64,000 bases of DNA from Vigna angularis (taxonomy: Eukaryota > Streptophyta > Magnoliopsida > Fabales > Fabaceae), in contig NC_068974.1 in the NCBI RefSeq assembly GCF_016808095.1, positions 23,854,825 through 23,918,824 of the forward strand. The letters run 5' to 3'. The notes under the pieces were generated by a model, which made no database searches, was not told where the DNA came from, and was given only the letters and a program-made list of their open reading frames with translations. Shown here piece by piece: positions 1-10,900 of the stretch. Position numbers and translations under genes: made by a program. Numbering within the stretch: position 1 is the first letter of the stretch; every line of letters begins with the position of its first letter.

Positions 1-331
1 TTAACCCTATATTTATAGGGCTTGCGGCAATCAAGCTCATTAATTCATATTTGATATGACAATAATGTCGTATATTCATATTTGATACGACAATCAATCC
101 AATAATATTTGCTAATATACTTGCTAATATCCCTTAATACCATATTCTTGTGCAATATGACCTGTCAATCACTCATAAATAGTGTATATTCGCATTTAAT
201 ATACCCATTAAACGTATTAATTGGCCATTAATGATATTTACCTTTTCTGATTAGTGTTTGTCTGACAGCCGGTCGGTTGCCTATTTTGCCTCCAGATTCT
301 CCTTAGCCGATCGGTCACCAAGTATAGTACA
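1..331 (-). repeat. LTR copy adjoining the polypurine tract (3' LTR on minus strand), truncated
   Basis: It matches 1198-1531 almost base for base with scattered substitutions and small indels. It ends (plus strand) in ...TAGTACA at 331 and is followed directly by a C-rich tract. About 200 bp at its far end lie outside the window. It contains the dyad words AGCCGGTCGG and GCCGATCGG. Confidence 0.85.
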
Positions 332-353
332 TTAAGCCCCCCAAGCCCCGAGC
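332..353 (-). other. Polypurine tract of the compact LTR element
   Basis: On the minus strand this is a G-rich stretch ending GGGGGGCTTAA immediately before the LTR's TGTACTATAC start. That is where plus-strand priming occurs in LTR retrotransposons. Identification is by position and composition. Confidence 0.6.
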
Positions 354-480
354 AGCTGTTTGTAGGTGCGAAGGGGTTTAAATACGCCGAACGAATTTAA
401 AGTGGCGGGAAAGAGTGATTACCCTTTTGAATCACCGAGTGGTGTGCTGTGGTTTGAGATCGAAAGGTCGAATACTTGTG

Positions 481-774
481 ACCGCTCGGTTTAGGACTAG
501 AAGCTCTCGGAGAGCGTTCCTTGGGTTTTGTGGGCGAGGGTGAGAGTTCACGACCACTCTTCACCGCTCGGTTTAGGACCAGAAGCTCTCGGAGAGCGTT
601 CCTTGGGTTTTGTGGATGAGGGTGAGAGTTCACGAACACTCTTCACCGCTCGGTTTAGGACCAGGAGCTCTCGGAGAGCATTCCCTGGGTTTTGTGGACG
701 AGAGTGAGAGTTCACGAACACTCTTCACCGCTCGGTTTAGGACCATGAGCTCTAGGAGAGCGTTCCTTGGGTTT
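481..774. repeat. 82-bp tandem array, four copies
   Basis: The word ACCGCTCGGTTTAGGA starts at 481, 563, 645 and 727, giving an exact 82-bp period. The fourth copy is truncated near 772. Each unit carries the dyad GCTCTCGGAGAGC. The short open frames across the array (for example 610-828) follow the repeat and are not considered genes. It lies in the interior of the compact LTR element. Confidence 0.9.
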
Positions 775-980
775 TGTACCATCACCCCACAACCTGACAA
801 AGTTGGATGTAGGGTTGAACGTTCTTGAAAGTTCTCAAAACAAAAGACATGCCTTTAGAAATTATTATGAAATTTTGTACTCTTGTTGCAAAACCTGGTA
901 TTGATCCGAAGTAGCAATGTCGAGGCCGAGCGCATGTCTACACGTTTGACTCCTCGTGGTTTCATGGGGATGTCGCTCGG

Positions 981-1000
981 CCCCACGGTGGGCGCCAAAA
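981..1000 (-). other. Primer-binding-site-like sequence
   Basis: On the minus strand TTTTGGCGCCCACCGTGGGG directly follows the CA that ends the LTR. A GGCGCC core just inside the 5' LTR is typical of plant LTR retrotransposon primer-binding sites. The matching tRNA was not established. Confidence 0.6.
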
Positions 1001-1531
1001 TGTTTCGGTTGAATTTGTCCGAGGGTCGATCGTTCTTCTTTGCTCTACTCTTTTTTGATATTCCAATGCTCTCTGAAAACGTAATCCGCTCCAATGGGTG
1101 GTTGACCTGTAGAAGACCCTCCGACGCTCAAGTAAGATATGTTTTATAAAGAGGTCTATATTTTATTATAATAGATCAAGATGTCTTTACCTAGGCACTA
1201 ACCCTATATTTATAGGGCTTACGAGAATCAAACTCATTAATTCATATTTGATATGGCAATAATGTCGTATATTCATATTTGATATGACAATCAATCCAAT
1301 AATATTTGCTAATATACCTATTAATTGTCCATTAATACCATATTCTTGTGCAATATGACCTGTCAATCACTCATAAATAGCATATATTCGCATTTAATAT
1401 GACCATTAAACGTATTAATTGGCCATTAATGATATTTACCTTTCCTGATTAGTATTTGTCTGACAGCCGGTCGGTTGCCTGTTTTGGCTCTGGATTCTCC
1501 TTAGCCGATCGGTCACCAGGTATAGTATACA
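1001..1531 (-). repeat. Complete 531-bp LTR (5' LTR on minus strand)
   Basis: On the plus strand it runs from TGTTTCGG to ...TATAGTATACA, so it has TG...CA ends in either reading. Bases 1198-1531 duplicate 1-331. Short open frames at 883-1149 and 855-1094 overlap its start and are shadows. Confidence 0.85.
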
Positions 1532-4500
1532 TCTTTATATTTATTCAAATGATTGGCTATGACAAATGAATCTTTTTTAGGTTCTTCAAAATTGAAAGTG
1601 GATAACATGAAGCTTAATACAATACTAGAGGAGATAATTGATGATAATGTTAGTAGTTTTGTTTATACCACACACAAACCCACTTCTTTGTTTACTCAAA
1701 AGGATAACCCCTTTTGTGTCTATTGTGACAAGAAAACGAGCACCCTTTAGAAACCTCCCTCAAAACTTCTATAAAACCTACAAGACCTTTGGAATTCCCC
1801 TTTTCATTGATAGCCTTAACATTCCATTTCCTCAACCTTGGCTCCACCTTTAGAACAATATGTCCTAATAGTCACTCCTCCTTGTGCCAAAACTTACACT
1901 TGAACGGTTTAGCATATACAATCTGCTTCTAGATCCACTAAACTTTAGTTATTCCTACGATTACACTAAGTTTAAACCACTAATTCTTTAACTACTCTGC
2001 CACTTGCATTTTTACTCCACACTAACAACAAAAACTATCTAGTTAAGAACTATTGACACTGGTTCTGCTTTAAACACCAATGCAATAATGAACCCTACCA
2101 CTCTTAGGTGGTAATTTGGTATCTACTTTGAAACACATATAGGAAATCTTCTACAACTAAGATCATGTGCGTCTATTCTTCACTTGTCTTTGTCAAACAT
2201 CTCTGATTCATATCATACTTTGTCCCCACCTTTTAACTTGATCCACACTTGATGCACAATTATCGATTCACCCTATTGAACAAGGAACATCTCTTGGAGA
2301 TCAAATTCCACAAGAATGAGATTGAAAAGCAACCAAACCACCTTTAAATTAGTTTAACTATTACTATTAATATTCATAATTAGACACATGTTTATGAAGG
2401 AACTATATATTTTTCAATAAATTAAATATTTATTTATAGAAGACTTTTGGTAAATTACTTTTTCATTAACCCCTCTTAAATAATTTTGTAATAAATTAAA
2501 ATATATTAATAACTCAATTTCATTATATTCATTATAATTCAAATTATGAGATGTAAATTGGTCTTATGAGTAGATCCTAACTCATCTTTGAGTAAGTTTA
2601 CTTTTAGGTTATGTAAGACTAAAGAAATTAGTAAGTAATTATAAATTAAATGTATTGGGTGAATGCATATATTATTTTATAAGTGATTGTTAATTTTGTT
2701 ATGGTGTTAGAGAACTACCAAAGAAGATAAAGATTATAGATTAGTTTGTGCACCTTTTATTAATTTAAACACGCTTGCTCAATGATTTGATATCAAATAA
2801 CAATGATTTAATTCACTTATAGTCAATTGTTTTAAACTTATAACAACAATTAAATTAGTTTGAAAACCCTTTTTAATCATTGTTAAAAGTCACATATTAT
2901 ATCTTATTTATAAAGAGTATCATAAAACTTGATATGACCTAAATAAGAATATTTATTCTTCCAAAAGTTAATTCATAAACAAAGAAAAACGTTGATTTAC
3001 TTATTTCAGAAATCCAACCAGTGCTTTATTTGTTTTAAATTAAAAAAAGGAAAAGGAAAAGTAACAATTGCAATCTCCTAGCAGAAAAAAGTGTGATACC
3101 TATTCCAAGAACAAGATTTTTTATTTCCATTTATAATACAGTTTATGGCATGGGATGTTACTTCTGAATTACGTTGTTGTGTTGGCACGCTATTTCATTG
3201 TCAATGACAATGCCCTTTTTCCTTCTTTTTCTGGTTTTTATGTGACAAGATGATAAGGCTTTTCATCATAATTATCTAAATCAAATAAACTTCATTATTC
3301 CTATCTCATTCACGAACAAGGAATAGTTTTAATAATGTGACATGTTGGTCTATAATAAACAAAGTAGAAGGATCTTATTACTTCATGTTTCTTCATTTTG
3401 TTGACTTTAACTTACATGTTGTTGTCTATAGAAGATAGACCTACGTCACCCCTTTTCACATTTAACAATCATAAAAGTGATTTTAGGGCAACAATCATAA
3501 ATCTAGGGCTATCACTACCACATTCAAAGGGTCATATGATTGATTTCTAATAAAAGCCTATATAGCATGATGGATATGAATTTAACCTATTTTGTTGAAG
3601 TCCTTCAAAATTTGAACAAGTAAAAGGTTTAAACCCAATTCCCAAGCCAACTATCCTTTTGGGTGTTTTGGTGTACTCCAAAAATGGTAAAAATTTTAGG
3701 TCTTTGTGACCCTAAATTTATTATTTTTACCAAATGTGCAAGTTTTGATAATAGAAATGACAGAATATATTATTGTTACCATCTTTCAGAGCATGTACAA
3801 CTAAAGTTGAGCCATCACATTTGGTGGGTCACAAGACAAATTATTTGTTTCAGAATTTTTGAGACATATCAAATGGTAACTTTTCATAGTTTTTCTTCTG
3901 CTTATAATGACAATAAATCAATTTAAATTCATGGCTTTTTAAAGGTATAAAATAAGACTCCATATAAGTGTTTTTTTCCTTGTTAGATTTCAAGTATCTC
4001 TCTTAAATATATATATGTATATATATTATTTATTATTACATTTTTTTAATAAATAGTTAGTTCAATTCAATAAATAATTATATATTTTATTTTTGAGAAA
4101 AAGACATTCTTTAGTTTATTTTTATTAATTTTAATCGAATTTATTAATAATTAAAATAAAATTAATATTAATATACAAATTATTTTTGATAACTTTCGAA
4201 AATTTGTAAATTTTAAATTTTTAATAATTTTGTTAAAAACTAATGTTTATATTTTGATAAATATAACTGTGTCGTATGTTCGATTATCCTAACTATTATT
4301 CAAATTCAAATAAATTCAATAGATTATTTTATTATTATACAAAAAAATAAATATTAATATCTATTAGAGTTCTATCTTGTTTGAATAATGGACTAGTTCT
4401 TAGTAACCGTTATGAAGTGTTGGTCAATCCGGCTTTAACTACTATTTTTTATAATGTTTAAATATTTTTATAATTACACTTTTTTTTTCTTATTTTCAAT

Positions 4501-5399
4501 AAAAGTCTTTTTTCCTTTTATTTTTCCTTGTAACAAATAACTACAAAAATCTCTTTACTGCTATATTTGCTTTCGTTTCAGTTGTTTTGTTATCTTCTTT
4601 TTGCCATTCATTTTAGAATAGCTAAATAATATTTCTTTTCAAATCATGTCTCAAATATAATTAACTTATTTTTGGATTTAGGATATGTGTTGAACGACTT
4701 TCTTTAGAAAAAAAGATGACATAGATTTTTTCATAAGTTAAAATTAGTTTATGAAATTTAAAATAAAAATTTAAGTGAATTTGTATTAAAATATAATTTT
4801 TATTTTCTTCTGTAAAGAAATCGAAATTTTGTTCACAACTTGTTATATAATCTCCCATATTTTAAAGTTATTTTTGTTTTAATATTTAAAAAAAAATCAA
4901 ATTGATTAACATTATTAGTTTTGATCATACATTAACTTTTTCTTTAAAATTATTTAAATAAAATTAATTTAAGCTTTGTCTTTATTGAAAGTAAAAATAA
5001 TACATTCACTGAAAAAGTAAGATTTTTTAATATATTTTAGTAAATGACACATTAATTATTATTTTTGACTTAGTTGTAAGAACTTAAACGTATAAGATAA
5101 ATAAAGCCCACCAATACTTTTGATAAATATAACTCTTACACTCTAAAATGATTGCGATTTTGGTTTAAAATTTATAATACTAATTAACACTCTTTGTTTT
5201 GAACAAAAAATTAATAACCTCATTATGTTTGTATTAAGATAACTTTTTCATTTCGAAAATATAAATTAGTGAACAGCTTTATGATTTATAATTTTTCATC
5301 TAGTTCAGTGTAATTGTTTAAAATAGTGAAAACTATAAATAATATTCATTGATAGAGAATTAAATGATAAACTGATAGAAAGTGAGAATAAAAGTTGAA
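1532..5399. other. AT-rich intergenic DNA without a recognisable gene
   Basis: No convincing coding region. A weak coding-like patch at 1553-1853 has two overlapping short frames, one ending in a CxxC-containing stretch (PFCVYCDKK) that could be debris of a retroelement gag zinc knuckle, but the rest of the knuckle is absent. From about 4000 onward the sequence is strongly AT-rich with homopolymer runs. Confidence 0.6.
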
Positions 5400-6060
5400 T
5401 GATTATGTTAAAGGTTCATGTCATGTATAGTTTTTAGTATTTCACTTTTTCTTCTCTGCGGTGATTTTCCACTTCTCTCATTTTTTTTTTCTTCTGCATT
5501 TCCCTTTTTACCCTTGTCCGCGTGGTGGGTGCAACACAGTGACGCGCCAACGTACTGCGAGTACGCGTTAGGTCCGAAGCACGTGCAGAGCGCGTGGTCA
5601 ATGCTCTCTCCGGGTGTTGCCAGCTGGCATTTCGCTCCACTCACTTCCCAACCCAACCTTATCCAATTTCTTATAAAGTTCGACTAATCTCACCTTCGTC
5701 TGCACTCTCATTTCCTCACTGCCACTTCCATTGGCCACGCGTAAGGCAACGCGGCCTCCCATTGGTCCGTCACACGAGTGCGTTGCACGCATGGCGCCAC
5801 CGTACGCTCCTGTAGATAAGAGGCCACGATTTTGTTGTGCTTAAAAAAATTAAAAGAGAGAGAGACAAATAATATTTTTAAAACGTAAAAGAAATTGGAC
5901 ATATTTGATTATTTTGCGTTCGCCTCAGTTCCTATGAATGTGTATTAATTAATTAATTAAATAGTTAATATTCGGTTTGTGAAATTTTATATTAATTCTG
6001 TGAATCTGCGTTTCTATATTTTCACTATAACGCTTTCCTAATTCGTAATTCCTTTCGGGC
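5400..6060 (+). promoter_or_regulatory. Probable promoter region of the TPS7-like gene
   Basis: This CpG-richer island in AT-rich surroundings precedes the TPS leader. It has a G-box core CACGTG at 5580-5585, CCATTGG (inverted CCAAT) boxes near 5728 and 5759, and a TATAAAG at about 5672. The transcription start is not determinable from sequence and could lie anywhere from about 5700 to 6060. Short open frames on both strands here (5408-5902) are composition artefacts. Confidence 0.5.
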
Positions 6061-6862
6061 TGAAAGCAGAAGAAGCAGAAGGAAGAAAGAAAGAAAGAGG
6101 GAGAAGAGGTAGAGAAAGAGAAAGAGGAGGGAGATCTTGTAAATAAGGAAACCCTAGTTTTTCCTTTTTTGGCTTATTTTTCTAAATTTTCCCATTAATT
6201 TTCAGTTCCAACCTGCTACTGTTGCCAATAAGGAATCTCTTCTTCTCTTGTCATTGCTTCAATCGAACAAGGTCTGCTATCATTTCAATTCCCCGTTTTC
6301 TCAATTTTCCTGTGGTGTTCCCTTTTCTGTTCTGGACAATAAAGGGGGCGTCTTTTTTGTTTTTCTGTTTGGTTTTTTAATCGGGTAGGATTTTCATCGA
6401 TCCCGTTGTGTCGGAAAATCGCTTAAGTTTTGTTGGAATAATGGGGTTTTTTTAATTTTTTTTGAAACCCTTGTAAAGGGTGTCTGTTCCTGTGCTCAAT
6501 GTGATGTAACCTATTTTGGCGGTCAAGAATTTGGGGCTTTTGCATAGTATCTAAGATTGGAATATGTGTTCCGGAATTACCATGTGTGTGTGTGATGTGT
6601 CTGCATTTTGGTATAGTGGTAACTACTTGCCACCAGGAAAGTATGTATGTGTTGTTGTACAGTGTGTTTCGTTATTTATCACTTAATGAATCCAGTTCTC
6701 ACGTGTTGATGTATGAGAATGCGTGTGTTGTGTTTGAAGGCTATGTGTTAGGTTGTTCTTGAGCCTTCAATGATTAATGGGTTTTTGTTTGCTGTTGTTT
6801 TCTTTGATTTTGCAGAGTGAAGGAGTTTTGTGGGATTGGGTATTATATAGGAAGGCGCAAAG
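6061..6862 (+). other. TPS 5' leader with a probable intron at 6272-6815
   Basis: A GA-rich leader (about 6065-6135) is followed by a probable leader intron. The acceptor TTGATTTTGCAG ends at 6815, 47 bases before the ATG. The best donor is AACAAG|GTCTGC at 6272, which has the same first six intron bases as the first coding intron (GTCTGC at 8854). A second possible donor is GTAAAT near 6137. Leader introns are common in plant class II TPS genes. The exact donor is inference. Confidence 0.55.
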
Positions 6863-8857
6863 ATGATGTCAAGATCGTATACAAATCTTTTAGATTTGGC
6901 CTCTGGGAATTTCCCGGCAATGGGGAGGGAGTCTAGGGAGAGGAGGCGGATGCCGAGGGTTATGAGTGTTCCAGGGTTTCTCACTGAGGTAGATGATGAT
7001 CAGGCAGTTAGTGTTTCCTCTGATAACCCGTCGACAATTACTACGGATAGAATGATCATTGTGGCTAACCAGTTACCATTGAAGGCAAAGCGAAGAGAGG
7101 ACAACAAAGGGTGGTCTTTCAGTTGGAATGAAGATTCGTTACTTTTACAGCTTAAGGATGGACTTCCGGATGACATGGAAGTTCTTTATGTTGGTTCCTT
7201 ACGCGTTGATATTGATCCAGCAGAACAGGATGACGTGTCTCAGAATTTGTTGGATAAATTCAAATGTGTTCCGACTTTTTTACCTGCTGACGTTTTGGCA
7301 AAATTTTATGATGGTTTTTGTAAAAGGCAGTTGTGGCCACTTTTTCATTACATGTTACCATTTTCAACTGACAAAAGCCATCGATTTGATCGCACTTTGT
7401 GGGAAGCTTATGTGCTAGCAAACAAGCTATTTTTTCAGAAGGTAGTTGAAATAATAAACCCTGAGGATGATTACATTTGGATTCATGATTATCATTTGAT
7501 GGTGCTGCCTACTTTTATTAGAAGGCGTTTTAACCGGGTTAAAATGGGATTTTTCCTGCATAGCCCCTTTCCATCATCAGAGATTTATAGGACTCTTCCT
7601 GTAAGGGAAGAGATACTGAAAGCTTTGCTAAACTCTGATATCATCGGATTCCATACCTTCGACTATGCTCGTCATTTCCTTTCCTGCTGCAGTCGTATGT
7701 TGGGTCTGGAGTATCAGTCTAAGAGGGGTTATTTAGGATTGGAGTATTATGGAAGGACAATCAGTATTAAGATTATGCCTGTTGGTATTCACATGGGTCG
7801 GATTGATTCAGTCATGAGAATGGCAGTTGAGGAGACCAAGGTTAAGGAGCTCAAACAGAAATTTGAAGGTAAAACCATCTTACTTGGTGTTGATGACATG
7901 GACATTTTTAAAGGAATAAATTTGAAGATTTTGGCAATGGAGCAGATGCTCAGACAGCACCCTAAATGGCAAGGAAGAGCTGTTCTGGTCCAAATAGTTA
8001 ATCCTGCTAGAGGGAAAGGGATACATCTGGAGGAGATACATGCTGAAATACAAGAAAGCTGCACTAGGATCAACAGAGTGTTTGGGCGGCCTGGTTATGA
8101 ACCTATTGTTTTTATAGATAGAGCAGTATCTATTGCTGAAAAAGTTGCCTATTACAGCATTGCTGAGTGTGTTATTGTCACAGCTGTAAGGGATGGAATG
8201 AACCTAACTCCTTATGAATATATTGCTTGTAGACAGGGAATATCTGATTCTGAATCATGTTCCAATGCCAGTGACCCAAAGAAGAGTATGCTGGTGATAT
8301 CAGAATTTATTGGGTGTTCTCCATCACTTAGTGGGGCAATCCGTGTCAATCCATGGAATGTTGAAGCAACTTCAGAGGCAATGAATGAGGCCATCTCAAT
8401 GAGTGATGGGGAGAAACAGTTGCGGCATGAGAAGCATTACCGGTATGTCAGCACCCATGATGTGGCTTACTGGTCACGTAGTTTTTTGCAAGACATGGAG
8501 CGGGCTTGCACAGACCTTCTAAGGAAGAGATGTTGGGGAATAGGTCTTAGCTTTGGATTTAGAGTTGTGGCACTTGATCCTAATTTTAAAAAGCTCTCAA
8601 TTGATGCTATGGTTTCAGCTTACAAGAGGGCAAAGAGTAGGGCCATTTTGTTGGACTATGATGGTACTGTGATGCCGCAGAACTCCATTAACAAGAGTCC
8701 AAGCAAGGAGGTCTTGTCTATTATGGAATCACTTAGTGCAGACCCAAAAAATATTGTTTTTATTGTTAGTGGAAGGGGGAGAGAGAGCTTAAGTGAGTGG
8801 TTTGCTCCCTGCAGGAAACTTGGAATTGCCGCAGAACATGGGTACTTCTTGAGGTCT

Positions 8858-8907
<50 letters not shown>

Positions 8908-10625
8908 AAATGTCAGCTATTTTTCTGTTTTGCTTCATATTAACTCTCCACAGATTGCTTATTGTAATTGTCATATGAAACATATCTTAGACATCTTCAG
9001 CGTACAATGTATGCTGTAGAGTTGTGGAAAGTGCTATTTTTTTGTGTGAATAAATCAGGTTACAGTAATTTTGTTTTATTCTCAGTTTGACCAAGGCCCA
9101 TTAAGCAGGGGTCAAAGTGTTTCTAAAGTCTAATTTAACAGATGCAATATAATATTACAAAATATTTATATTGGGTTTTGCAAGTATTGTTAGTAAGTCA
9201 CACTATGAAGTTCAAATTGTTGCTGAGAACACATCGGCTTCTGACAGCTATGCCAGGAATAAATTCCCGTCGAGTGGTATTTTGTTTCTGAAAATGTTTC
9301 TCACTATTTCTGCATTTAACTAAACATATAGATTCTCATCTCTCTTGATCTCCAGTCCTTAAATTCTGTCCTGCAGTTTCTGATTTGGTAACATGACAAT
9401 TTCTATATTAAACAAATTGTTTTATTCAGATGGGGCCACAATGGAGAATGGGAAATTTGTGGTAAGTCCTCCGACTTTGGATGGATGCAGATAGCTGAAC
9501 CTGTGATGAAACTATATACTGAGGCAACTGATGGCTCCTCAATCGAAAGAAAAGAAAGTGCTTTAGTCTGGCAGTACCGTGATGCAGACCTTGGTTTTGG
9601 ATCTTCTCAGGCTAAGGAAATGTTAGATCATCTAGAAAGTGTTTTGGCCAATGAGCCTGTTGCCGTGAAGAGTGGCCAGTTTATTGTTGAAGTAAAACCA
9701 CAGGTATATAATTTCTCTGAGAAGAAAATGAGCCTTTTCAGAATCTCCTTTCTAAAATGCTACTTTCCTGAGTTTGGATTTTTGAGTTCTATCATGCCCA
9801 AAAAAGAGCATAATGTGCTGCATTTAATTTGTTTGTTTTGCTTTCATAATTTTTTGGTGGCACTAGGAAAAAGCCTGTTGTTAAATACGGTTTGTGTCAA
9901 CTGTTGAGAGGTCATTAAGGCTTCTGCAATAGTATCATTGTAAATTTACCAGTGCCATTAATTTGTTAAAAAGAAGTGGTAAATAAGTAGTTAAGGAATA
10001 TTTTGTTGCAAAAAGTAGAAAAACTGGACTTTAGATAGAACCTGGTCCATGTCTTTCCAAGTCTCTCATATTCTCTTTCATATTTCTGATGTTCTGTTTT
10101 GACAAGACCCCTGTTTTTGGAAACAATTGATGCTTCTGAAACGGCATAGCAGCTGGTGGTTGCTATGTAATCTTGCCATGAACTTACAAATGATTTGATA
10201 TTGCTTAAACAGTTGGGCCACCCTTGGTTAGGGGAAATGGCATAGTGATTCATCTGATTCCATTTGGGTGTTTGTGTTTGCAGGATGTGAGCAAAGGTTT
10301 GGTGGCCGAAAGGATATTTTCGTCAATGGACGGGAAAGGCAAGCAGGCTGACTTTGTGCTGTGTGTTGGTGATGACAGATCAGATGAGGACATGTTTGAA
10401 ATAGTTAGTAGTGCAATTTCAAGGAATATTCTTGCCTCCAATGCTTCTGTGTTTGCTTGCACAGTTGGACAAAAGCCAAGCAAAGCAAAGTATTATCTGG
10501 ATGATACAACCGAGGTAACAAGCATGCTAGAATCTTTGGCCGAAGAATCAGATTCTTCACCCTGCATACAAGAAACTGGGGATTCCTCTCGGAGGCAAGT
10601 ATCAGTTCAGGTTTCTCTGATTTAG
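6863..10625 (+). CDS. TPS7: Class II trehalose-6-phosphate synthase/phosphatase-like protein, TPS7-like, three coding exons
   Basis: Coding exons 6863-8853, 9430-9703 and 10284-10625 join to 868 codons; Arabidopsis class II members are about 850. Splice phases fit: an AG/A codon spans the first junction and the second is phase 0. An N-terminal GT20 domain (about residues 60-545) is followed by a HAD-type TPP domain (about 590-840) with D598-Y-D-G-T, VSGR at 635-638 and GDDRSDED at 784-791. In the GT20 part, the OtsA Arg9 position is Q70 (NQLP), the Arg262 position is D345 (GVDDMDIFKG), while K350, D444 (RDGMNL) and E452 are kept. Loss of these arginines is consistent with class II proteins, which are regarded as regulatory and mostly lacking synthase activity. 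The N-terminus SRSYTNLLDLASGNFP is closest to Arabidopsis TPS7 from memory. The frame open to 9019 reads into intron 1 and is not the real end. Cytosolic location is expected: no signal peptide is seen. Confidence 0.95.
8859..8904 (+). repeat. (CT)23 microsatellite beside the TPS intron-1 donor
   Basis: A perfect CT run of 46 bases begins five bases after the donor GT at 8854-8855. It makes the naive open frame run on as an SLSLSL stretch. Such a run is likely to vary in length between individuals and to lie in the pre-mRNA immediately next to the splice site. Confidence 0.95.
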
Positions 10626-10900
10626 ATGATCATGATTTTTTTTAATTGGGATGTAATATTCGTGGTGACATTTGGGGCGTTTGCAGAGTATGTTTTCATA
10701 AATTTTTTCTTTCTTTTGCTTTTCTTTCTTCTATTATATATTACATATATTTTTGGGAGAATCCCGTCATTATTTCTGTTCCGTTATTCATAACTTTGGT
10801 TGGTTGTGGTGTAGCAGCAGACAAAGATGTTAGTTTGGTTTTTATGTCCTATAACAAAGGAAGAAAATAGTGGAATTCTTGCTTTCCAAAATTAGATTTT
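10626..10900 (+). other. TPS 3' flank, probable 3' UTR
   Basis: T-rich, AT-rich sequence after the TAG at 10623-10625. No single clear polyadenylation signal stands out. The short frame at 10646-10870 is not a gene. Confidence 0.4.

Larger units (their letters stand above)
1..1531 (-). mobile_element. Compact non-coding LTR retrotransposon, minus orientation, cut by window start
   Basis: Two direct repeats (1-331, truncated by the window edge, and 1001-1531) flank a 669-bp interior. Read on the minus strand, both LTR copies start TGTA/TGTATAC and the complete one ends CA next to a GGCGCC primer-binding-like site, while a G-rich polypurine tract abuts the other LTR. That arrangement fixes the orientation. 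The interior has no gag or pol frame, only an 82-bp tandem array and short open frames across it, so the element is non-autonomous (TRIM/SMART-like in design, though the 531-bp LTR is long for a TRIM). The left TSD is outside the window; the right flank starts TCTTT. The two LTRs are clearly diverged, so this is not a very recent insertion. Confidence 0.82.

Noticed and set aside
610..828. A 72-codon frame in the left LTR element as a small gene
   Set aside because: It follows the 82-bp tandem array and has no independent support.
1553..1853. A gag zinc-knuckle gene fragment
   Set aside because: Only one CxxC is present; the His and last Cys of a knuckle are missing and nothing retroelement-like flanks it.
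8854..9019. The TPS open frame running on to 9019 as a 718-residue protein
   Set aside because: The extra part is a CT microsatellite and intron sequence. Splicing at 8853/9430 restores the conserved class II sequence in frame.
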